From assembly GCF_000282135.1 (NCBI RefSeq), contig NZ_AKJW01000061.1, forward strand, positions 1-64,000: 64,000 nucleotides of DNA, written 5' to 3'. The stretch comes from Herbaspirillum sp. CF444 (lineage in GTDB: Bacteria > Pseudomonadota > Gammaproteobacteria > Burkholderiales > Burkholderiaceae_D). A model generated the notes under the pieces. The model saw only the letters and a program-made list of their open reading frames with translations, was not told the DNA's origin and did no database searches. Position numbers and translations under genes: made by a program. Within the stretch, counting starts at the first letter, position 1. Every line of letters begins with the position of its first letter. This document shows positions 57,653-64,000 of this stretch, piece after piece.

Positions 57653-57967
57653 ATGGCAACCAAGCACGATAATGATAACGGTACAGTCCTGGCGCGGCAG
57701 GAGCAAAAGCTCAAGCCGCCTCCTATGTACCAGGTATTGTTGTTGAACGATGACTATACGCCGATGGAATTCGTCGTCGCAGTCATTCAGGAGTACTTCA
57801 ACAAAGACCGTGAAACGGCGACGCAGATTATGCTCAAAGTTCACCGCGATGGGAAAGGTATGTGTGGTGTGTATCCGAAAGATATCGCATCCACAAAAGT
57901 TGAACTCGTATTAACCCACGCTAGGAAAGCAGGGCATCCCCTGCAGTGCGTGATGGAGGAAGCATGA
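57653..57967 (+). CDS. clpS: ATP-dependent Clp protease adaptor ClpS
   Basis: The 104-aa adaptor delivers N-degron substrates to ClpA. The core [20 protein letters not shown] and AKxI-like [19 protein letters not shown] are diagnostic; the N-terminal tail is disordered as usual. Its stop overlaps the clpA start (ATGA), so translation is coupled. The promoter spacing suggests initiation on a leaderless message. Confidence 0.96.
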   Translation: MATKHDNDNGTVLARQEQKLKPPPMYQVLLLNDDYTPMEFVVAVIQEYFNKDRETATQIMLKVHRDGKGMCGVYPKDIASTKVELVLTHARKAGHPLQCVMEEA

Positions 57968-60270
57968 TTGCGCAGGAATTGGAAGTCAGTTTGCACATGG
58001 CATTTGTTGAGGCCAGACAGTCCCGTCACGAATTTATCACGGTAGAGCATTTGCTCCTCGCCCTGCTGGACAATCCATCGGCGGCGGAAGTGTTGCGCGC
58101 GTGCTCGGTCAATATCGACGATCTGCGCAAGACGCTGACCAATTTTATTACCGATAATACGCCGACCGTTCCCGGCACCAATGAAGTCGACACGCAACCG
58201 ACGCTGGGTTTCCAGCGCGTGATTCAGCGCGCGATCATGCACGTGCAGTCGGCTTCCAACGGCAAGAAGGAAGTGACCGGCGCCAACGTGCTCGTCGCCA
58301 TCTTCGGCGAGAAGGACTCGCACGCTGTCTACTATCTGCATCAACAGGGCGTAACCCGCCTGGACGTAGTCAATTTCATTTCTCATGGTGTGCGCAAGGA
58401 TCAGCAAGTCGATTCGCAAAAAGCGCCTGAAGGAGCGGAAGACGTGCAGACCGAAGGCCAGCAAAAGGAAAGTCCTCTCGATCAGTTCACCCAGAATCTG
58501 AACAAGGCTGCCGCAGAAGGCAAGATCGATCCGCTGATCGGCCGCGACGCCGAAGTCGAGCGTGTGATCCAGACCTTGTGCCGCCGCCGCAAGAACAATC
58601 CGTTGCTGGTCGGCGAAGCCGGCGTCGGCAAGACCGCCATCGCCGAAGGCCTGGCATGGCGCATCACCCAGAGCGACGTGCCGGAAATCCTCAAGAACGC
58701 CGTCGTGTATTCGCTCGACATGGGCGCTCTGCTGGCCGGCACCAAGTATCGCGGCGATTTCGAGCAACGCCTGAAAGCCGTTCTCAAGCAATTGAAGGAC
58801 AGCCCCAACGGCATTCTCTTCATCGACGAAATCCACACCATCATCGGCGCCGGTTCGGCTTCGGGTGGCACGCTGGACGCATCGAATCTGCTGAAGCCGG
58901 CATTGTCCAGCGGCCAGCTCAAGTGCATCGGCGCGACGACTTACACCGAATTCCGCGGCGTCTTCGAAAAAGATCACGCCTTGTCGCGTCGCTTCCAGAA
59001 GATCGACGTCAACGAGCCGACCGTCGAGCAGACCATCCAGATTTTGCGTGGTTTGAAGTCCAAGTTCGAAGAGCACCATGGCGTGAAGTATTCCGCTTCC
59101 GCGCTGACTTCCGCAGCCGAGCTGGCAGCACGCTTCATCAACGATCGTCATTTGCCCGACAAGGCGATTGACGTCATCGACGAAGCCGGCGCCGCGCAAC
59201 GCATCCTGCCGAAGTCGAAGCAGAAGAAGACCATCGGCAAGTCCGAGATCGAAGAGATCATCTCCAAGATCGCGCGCATTCCGCCGCAATCCGTCAATCA
59301 GGACGACCGCACCAAGCTGCAAACGATTGATCGCGACCTCAAGAACGTCGTGTTCGGTCAGGATCCTGCGATTGAAGCATTGGCGTCCGCCATCAAGATG
59401 GCGCGTGCCGGGCTGGGCAAGACCGACAAGCCGATCGGCTCCTTCCTGTTCTCCGGTCCGACCGGCGTGGGCAAGACCGAAGTGGCGAAGCAACTGGCAT
59501 TCATCCTCGGCATCGAGCTGATTCGTTTCGACATGTCCGAATACATGGAACGTCATGCGGTCAGCCGTTTGATCGGCGCGCCGCCGGGTTACGTCGGTTT
59601 CGACCAGGGCGGTTTGCTGACCGAAGCGATCACCAAGAAGCCACATGCCGTGCTGCTGCTGGATGAAATCGAAAAGGCGCATCCGGATATTTTCAATATC
59701 CTGCTGCAGGTGATGGATCACGGCACGCTGACCGACAACAACGGTCGCAAGACCGACTTCCGCAATGTCATCATCGTGATGACCACGAATGCCGGCGCAG
59801 AAAGCCTGCAAAAGCGTTCGATCGGTTTCACCGACAAGAAGGAAGCCGGCGACGAGATGGCGGACATCAAGCGCATGTTCACACCGGAATTCCGCAACCG
59901 GCTGGATTCGATCATCAGCTTCGGCGCGCTGGACGAGGAAATCATCCTGCGCGTGGTCGACAAGTTCCTGATGCAACTGGAAGAGCAACTGCACGAGAAA
60001 AAAGTGGAAGCCGTATTCTCGGACACATTGCGCAAGTTCCTGAGCAAGAAGGGCTTCGATCCGCTGATGGGCGCGCGTCCGATGTCGCGTCTGATCCAGG
60101 ACATGATCCGCAAGGCGCTGGCCGACGAACTGCTGTTTGGCCGTCTGGTCAACGGCGGCCGCGTCACCGTCGAGCTGGACGACAAGGATCAGGTCAAGCT
60201 GGAATTCCCCGAAGGCGACGATCCGACGCCTCCGCCGGAAGAACCGCAGGAAAAGCTGGAAGTCGAATAA
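57964..60270 (+). CDS. clpA: Clp protease ATPase subunit ClpA
   Basis: The 768-aa unfoldase feeds ClpP. It has a double Clp-N repeat (1-150), AAA-1 with [13 protein letters not shown] and AAA-2 with [12 protein letters not shown]. The IGF-type ClpP-binding loop is visible as [11 protein letters not shown] 57964 follows GGAGGAAGC and overlaps clpS. A perfect terminator follows. Confidence 0.97.
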   Translation: MIAQELEVSLHMAFVEARQSRHEFITVEHLLLALLDNPSAAEVLRACSVNIDDLRKTLTNFITDNTPTVPGTNEVDTQPTLGFQRVIQRAIMHVQSASNGKKEVTGANVLVAIFGEKDSHAVYYLHQQGVTRLDVVNFISHGVRKDQQVDSQKAPEGAEDVQTEGQQKESPLDQFTQNLNKAAAEGKIDPLIGRDAEVERVIQTLCRRRKNNPLLVGEAGVGKTAIAEGLAWRITQSDVPEILKNAVVYSLDMGALLAGTKYRGDFEQRLKAVLKQLKDSPNGILFIDEIHTIIGAGSASGGTLDASNLLKPALSSGQLKCIGATTYTEFRGVFEKDHALSRRFQKIDVNEPTVEQTIQILRGLKSKFEEHHGVKYSASALTSAAELAARFINDRHLPDKAIDVIDEAGAAQRILPKSKQKKTIGKSEIEEIISKIARIPPQSVNQDDRTKLQTIDRDLKNVVFGQDPAIEALASAIKMARAGLGKTDKPIGSFLFSGPTGVGKTEVAKQLAFILGIELIRFDMSEYMERHAVSRLIGAPPGYVGFDQGGLLTEAITKKPHAVLLLDEIEKAHPDIFNILLQVMDHGTLTDNNGRKTDFRNVIIVMTTNAGAESLQKRSIGFTDKKEAGDEMADIKRMFTPEFRNRLDSIISFGALDEEIILRVVDKFLMQLEEQLHEKKVEAVFSDTLRKFLSKKGFDPLMGARPMSRLIQDMIRKALADELLFGRLVNGGRVTVELDDKDQVKLEFPEGDDPTPPPEEPQEKLEVE

Positions 60271-60332
60271 AGCCGTCTCGACAACGTCGGCGCATCGCGA
60301 GGTGTGCCGGAGCAGCAAGCAGCAGAACCAAC

Positions 60333-60368
60333 AAAAAGGCCGGAACGTTTGATCGTTCCGGCCTTTTT
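60333..60368 (+). terminator. clpA terminator
   Basis: AAAAAGGCCGGAACG pairs with CGTTCCGGCCTTTTT around TTTGAT, a 15-bp stem ending in the T-run. Confidence 0.9.
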
Positions 60369-60484
60369 GCTTTGTTGCCTGTCTTGTTGCTCCGCTGCTG
60401 GCACGGTGCATCGCTTAGACGAACCGGAAGCTATCCGGAAGCGCGTGATGGCATTCGGTGTACCGTTCCATCACCGGGTTCGCA

Positions 60485-61576
60485 TCACGGCGTCAGCGGC
60501 TTCCCTGAAGCCTGTTTGGCCTTGAGCGCTTGCGTCGACTTGTCGATCATGGTCATGCGATAAGCAGTCGCCGGATGCAACGCCGTGTAACCGTTCGGTA
60601 CGCTGGCGGGATACTGCGACGCCAGGCGCTGCCAGAAGGCCGCATAGCCGTCGATGCTGTAGCCGGCGCGCACCAGCATGTACAGCGCCATATTGTCGGC
60701 TGCGGCGTCCAGATCCTGCGGATACGGACGAATGCCGCCGGTGCCGGCCGTCGCGGTCGGATCCGGCTGTGCGCGCATCAGGTTGTCGATCACGCCGCCG
60801 GTGGTCGCCACCATGCGCTGACGAATGGCATGCCCCAGCGAGTTGTGCGCCATGTCCTTGGCGATCAGGTAGGCCAGCTCTTCATCCGACTTCGCAAAAT
60901 TCATCATGCCGCGCGTGATCAGCACGCGGCGGCCGTCGGCGTAGGTATTGACGTTGTCGGCGTTGCCCAGCTCGATGCTGAAGGCACAGGCCAGCGTCAA
61001 CGGCACGATGACGTTTTGTTGTGCCTTGTTGCGCATCACGGTCAGCTTGATCGGCGCGCGGCCGTTGGTGACCAGAGGTCCCAGCAAATTGGCGGCCTGG
61101 CGCTCGGCGTCGGGGCCTTGCTGCAGAGGCTTGTCGGCAACCGCGAGCAACACGTCGCCGCGTTGAATGCCGCTCTTGGCGGCGCCGCTGCCGGGCAACA
61201 CGCCGGTGACTTGCAGGCGATCGTCAAAACCCAGCGATTGCGCCGCGTTGACGAACTCCGTCGGATAGGAATACTTGTTCTTGGCGGTGAAGCCGAGCAG
61301 GTTGCGCGCGTTGCCGCGGCACAGCGGCGCGTTGCCGGTCAGCAGCGGCGCCGCGACGTTGTACAGGCGATCCTGCTGCGCCGTCAGCGCGCGCAGGGCG
61401 ACCTGATCGGGCGTCAACACGGACGCCTTGACGGCTGCGGGCGCTGTCACGGTTTGCGCCGGTTTATTGAGGTTGCCGCCATCCTGCGGTGTGACGCATG
61501 CTGCGAGTAATGCTGCCGGAACGACGGCCAGCGCTATTTTTATTTTTCCCCAATATTCCTGGTGTCTTGCGCGCAT
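60485..61576 (-). CDS. M48-like PDZ lipoprotein with degraded zinc site
   Basis: The 363-aa product has a lipobox LAAC at 24-27. A PDZ-like segment (VTGVLPGSGAAKSGIQRGDVLLAVADK) spans about 122-185 and an M48 peptidase region about 205-345. Where active members have HExxH, this one has KDMAH at 240-244; His244 is kept but the first His and the Glu are changed. The downstream Glu ligand also appears to be Asp290. It is therefore probably not an active protease. AAGGAG supports ATG 61576. It follows dut by 10 bp. Confidence 0.82.
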   Translation of the reverse strand: MRARHQEYWGKIKIALAVVPAALLAACVTPQDGGNLNKPAQTVTAPAAVKASVLTPDQVALRALTAQQDRLYNVAAPLLTGNAPLCRGNARNLLGFTAKNKYSYPTEFVNAAQSLGFDDRLQVTGVLPGSGAAKSGIQRGDVLLAVADKPLQQGPDAERQAANLLGPLVTNGRAPIKLTVMRNKAQQNVIVPLTLACAFSIELGNADNVNTYADGRRVLITRGMMNFAKSDEELAYLIAKDMAHNSLGHAIRQRMVATTGGVIDNLMRAQPDPTATAGTGGIRPYPQDLDAAADNMALYMLVRAGYSIDGYAAFWQRLASQYPASVPNGYTALHPATAYRMTMIDKSTQALKAKQASGKPLTP

Positions 61577-61586
61577 CCAATACTCC

Positions 61587-62036
61587 TTAATGTTTGCCGG
61601 TGCTGCCGAAGCCGCCTGCGCCGCGTTCGCTGCTGTCGAATTCTTCAACCACGTTGAAGCCGACCTGCATGACGGGAACGATCACGAGTTGCGCCAGGCG
61701 CTCCATGGGGTTTAGGACAAACTCGGTCTGGCCGCGGTTCCATGTCGAGACCATCAATTGCCCCTGATAATCGGAGTCGATCAGCCCCACCAGATTGCCC
61801 AGCACGATGCCGTGCTTGTGGCCCAGGCCGCTGCGCGGCAGGATGATCGCCGCATAGCCGGGATCGGCTACATGGATTGCCAGGCCGGTCGGGATCAGAT
61901 GCGTGGTTCCCGGTGCGATCGTCAGCGGCGCGTCCAGGCAGGCGCGCAGGTCCAGTCCGGCGCTGCCGGCGGTGGCGTAGGCGGGCAGTTGGTCTTTCAT
62001 GCGCGGGTCGAGGATTTTGACGTCGATAGTTTTCAT
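61587..62036 (-). CDS. dut: dUTP diphosphatase
   Basis: The 149-aa trimeric enzyme hydrolyses dUTP and supplies dUMP. Five Dut motifs are seen, including [50 protein letters not shown] and the C-terminal [11 protein letters not shown] loop that closes over the nucleotide. It follows coaBC by 27 bp, as in many proteobacteria. Confidence 0.97.
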   Translation of the reverse strand: MKTIDVKILDPRMKDQLPAYATAGSAGLDLRACLDAPLTIAPGTTHLIPTGLAIHVADPGYAAIILPRSGLGHKHGIVLGNLVGLIDSDYQGQLMVSTWNRGQTEFVLNPMERLAQLVIVPVMQVGFNVVEEFDSSERGAGGFGSTGKH

Positions 62037-62063
62037 GGGAACAAAAATAATAAAAGTTAAAAA

Positions 62064-63272
62064 TCAGTGAGTGCTTGATGCGGACAGGCGATGCGCAATC
62101 TCGCGCACCAGTTGCCGCGCCAGCGTTTGCTTATCGGCGCGCGGCAGGCTGGTGTGGCCTTTGTCGTCGAACAGCGTCAGCGCGTTTTCATCCTTGCCGA
62201 ACGTCTGATGGCCGATGTTGCCGACCAACAGGGGAATATTCTTTTTCATACGTTTGGCGGCGCCGTATTGTTCGAGGTTTTCTGACTCGGCCGCAAAGCC
62301 CACGCAGTAAGGACGTTTCGGCAAAGCGGCGACGTCGGCGAGAATGTCTGCATTCTGTTCGAACGACAATTGCAGGCTGCCGTCGTCGGCGTTCTTCTTG
62401 ATCTTCTGGTTGCTGACGTTGGCGACGCGCCAGTCGGCCACCGCCGCCACCGCGATGAAGACATCCTGTCCCGCCACGTTGGCGAACACCGCATCATGCA
62501 TTTGCTGCGCCGTCTGCACATCGATGCGGCGCACGCCGTAAGGTGCATCCAAAGCCGTCGGACCGGATACCAGCACGACTTCGGCGCCGGCTTCCCGTGC
62601 CGCGCGCGCAAGCGCATAGCCCATCTTGCCTGACGACAGATTGGTGATGCCGCGCACCGGGTCGATCGGCTCGAATGTCGGTCCTGCCGTCAGCAGCACG
62701 CGGCGGCCGGCCAGCAGCTTGGGCTGGAAGACGGCGATGATTTCTTCCAGCAGTTGTTCGGGTTCCAGCATGCGGCCATAGCCGACTTCGCCGCAGGCCT
62801 GGTCGCCCGAATCGGGGCCGAGCAGCTTGATGCCGTCCTGCTGCACCTGCGCGATGTTGCGCTGGGTCGCCGGGTTCTGCCACATCTCGACGTTCATGGC
62901 CGGGGCGATCATCAGCGGCACGCCATGCGGACGCGCCACGCACAGCGTCGACAGCAAGTCGTCGCAAGCGCCGTGCGCGAGTTTGAAGATGAAATCGGTG
63001 GAGCAGGGGACGATCACGATCGCGTCGATGCCGCGCGTCAGGTCGATGTGCGGCATGTTGTTCTCGATGCGCGCATCCCATTGATCGGTGTAGACCGTGT
63101 TGCCGGTCAGCGCCTGCATGGTGATGGTGGTGATGAACTGCGTCGCCGCCTGGGTCATGACGACCTGCACCGAAGCGCCGGCCTTGCCGAGGCCGCGTGC
63201 GAGTTCGGCAGCCTTGTAGCATGCCACGCCGCCGGTCAGGCCGAGAAGGATTTTTTTGCCAGCGAGGTCCAT
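62064..63272 (-). CDS. coaBC: Bifunctional phosphopantothenoylcysteine decarboxylase/synthase
   Basis: The 402-aa enzyme makes 4'-phosphopantetheine precursors of coenzyme A. The N-terminal CoaC flavoprotein half starts KKILLGLTGGVACYKAAELAR and carries the PAMN motif. The C-terminal CoaB half (from about 190) has LLTAGPTFEPIDPVRGITNLSSGKMG. AAGGAG supports ATG 63272 over the frame start at 63296. It lies between lspA and dut. Confidence 0.96.
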   Translation of the reverse strand: MDLAGKKILLGLTGGVACYKAAELARGLGKAGASVQVVMTQAATQFITTITMQALTGNTVYTDQWDARIENNMPHIDLTRGIDAIVIVPCSTDFIFKLAHGACDDLLSTLCVARPHGVPLMIAPAMNVEMWQNPATQRNIAQVQQDGIKLLGPDSGDQACGEVGYGRMLEPEQLLEEIIAVFQPKLLAGRRVLLTAGPTFEPIDPVRGITNLSSGKMGYALARAAREAGAEVVLVSGPTALDAPYGVRRIDVQTAQQMHDAVFANVAGQDVFIAVAAVADWRVANVSNQKIKKNADDGSLQLSFEQNADILADVAALPKRPYCVGFAAESENLEQYGAAKRMKKNIPLLVGNIGHQTFGKDENALTLFDDKGHTSLPRADKQTLARQLVREIAHRLSASSTH

Positions 63273-63351
63273 TGCCTTACTCCTTATAGAACTCATTCAT
63301 GACGACTGCGGCAGCCATTAAGCAAGCGACCGCAGCCTTGCCGTCCGACAT

Positions 63352-63861
63352 CTATTTGCCGACGCGGCGCAACTCATCCAGCACGAACAATACCGCACCT
63401 ACGCAGATCGCACTATCGGCGATGTTGAACGCCGGCCAGTGCCAACTGCCGACGAAGACGTCGAGGAAGTCGATCACGTGACCGTACACGACGCGATCGA
63501 TCACGTTGCCGATGGCGCCGCCCAGGATCAGCGCCAGCGCCCAGCAGAACATGCGCTGGCCGGCGTGCTTGCGCAGCAGGTAAATGATGTAGATCGCCGC
63601 AGCAATGCCGATGGCGGTGAACAGGTGGCGTTGCCAGCCCGACTCGGCCGCGAGGAAACTGAAAGCCGCGCCTTTGTTATACACCAGCACCAGATTGAAG
63701 AAGCCGGTAATCGGCCGCGATTCGCCGTAGTGGAACAGTTTGAGGATCGTGATCTTGGACAGCTGATCCAGCAGCAGCACGATCAGCGAAATACCCAGCC
63801 ATGGCAGCAGGCTGTTGTTATTGCTGGAGCTGGGCATGAGGCGTTTTTTATTGGAGGCCAT
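63352..63861 (-). CDS. lspA: Lipoprotein signal peptidase (SPase II)
   Basis: The 169-aa inner-membrane aspartyl protease cleaves lipoprotein signal peptides. Four hydrophobic helices are visible. The catalytic aspartates lie in [17 protein letters not shown] and [11 protein letters not shown]. Start may be ATG 63861 or 63837. It follows ileS with a hairpin in the gap, the classical ileS-lspA order. Confidence 0.96.
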   Translation of the reverse strand: MASNKKRLMPSSSNNNSLLPWLGISLIVLLLDQLSKITILKLFHYGESRPITGFFNLVLVYNKGAAFSFLAAESGWQRHLFTAIGIAAAIYIIYLLRKHAGQRMFCWALALILGGAIGNVIDRVVYGHVIDFLDVFVGSWHWPAFNIADSAICVGAVLFVLDELRRVGK

Positions 63862-63897
63862 GGATGATGAATGCGGACGTGGATGATATCGAGGGAG

Positions 63898-63933
63898 AAA
63901 GCCGGCACGCGCTATTCGTCACGTGCCGACTTT
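63898..63933. repeat. Hairpin between ileS and lspA
   Basis: Arms of 12 bp with one mismatch (AAAGCCGGCACG at 63898-63909 with CGTGCCGACTTT at 63922-63933) enclose a 12-nt loop. No T-run follows on the minus strand, so it may adjust mRNA stability rather than stop transcription. Confidence 0.5.
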
Positions 63934-63941
63934 CCTGTTGC

Positions 63942-64000
63942 TTAAGCGAAGTGGCGGTCTTCGCCGCTGCCGAACAAATTGGCGACGCAACGGCCGCACA
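63942..64000 (-). CDS. ileS: Isoleucyl-tRNA synthetase (partial, C-terminal end)
   Basis: Only the last 19 codons are in the window, reading CGRCVANLFGSGEDRHFA and a stop. The CGRC pair is half of the C-terminal zinc-binding module of IleRS. The position upstream of lspA supports the assignment. Confidence 0.85.
   Translation of the reverse strand, partial: CGRCVANLFGSGEDRHFA

Noticed and set aside
57841-60411. 856-codon open frame opposite clpS-clpA
   Set aside because: Antisense shadow of clpA with no recognisable domain.

Overview
The window looks like a chromosome segment of a betaproteobacterium of the Oxalobacteraceae, most like Herbaspirillum. This is inferred from the GC-rich codon use, the block carA-carB-greA-yhbY-rlmE-ftsH-folP-glmM, the ileS-lspA-coaBC-dut and clpS-clpA blocks, and the protein wording of the housekeeping genes. 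No database search was possible. No phage, transposase, CRISPR array or rRNA operon was seen.

Layout. Bases 1-6 kb hold a minus-strand transport and catabolism cluster: polyamine-type ABC transporter (permease cut by the left edge, ATPase, Tat-exported binding protein), a crotonase, a 3-hydroxyisobutyrate-dehydrogenase-like reductase and a family-3 binding protein. Bases 6-30 kb are accessory: an AraC regulator divergent from a fosmidomycin-resistance-like MFS pump; a CcdA/thioredoxin/alpha-beta hydrolase operon; a two-component system; ChrA; a chemoreceptor; a LysR/PACE efflux pair; DUF2252; MgtC; a LysR/lipocalin-like pair; a three-gene FAH hydrolase-SDR-MFS sugar-acid operon; a TetR/epoxide-hydrolase-like pair with twin operators; a patatin lipoprotein, an NlpC/P60 hydrolase and a GlcG/HbpS-like protein.

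Bases 30.5-42.6 kb are core: carAB, greA, yhbY, rlmE, ftsH, folP, glmM and a PhoB-like regulator without a kinase gene. Bases 42.6-45.4 kb carry two multiheme c-type cytochromes divergent from an ECF sigma factor. At 45481-45803 lies a tRNA-Arg(CCU) gene split after the anticodon by a 247-nt group I intron of the Azoarcus (IC3) kind. This is the most notable element of the window.

Bases 45.9-64 kb are again core: mrcA, uup, a SirB1-type protein, murJ, rpsT, DUF192, a tiny Ala/Lys-rich exported protein, an RluE-like pseudouridine synthase, icd, a cold-shock gene, clpS-clpA, a lipoprotein of M48 type with a degraded metal site, dut, coaBC, lspA and the 3' end of ileS.

Regulatory structure readable from sequence includes several perfect intrinsic terminators, sigma70-type promoters for carA, rpsT, cspA, tetR, clpS and the tRNA, candidate operators in divergent regions, a REP-like composite palindrome near 4.1 kb, and a 72-bp inverted-repeat element between carB and greA.
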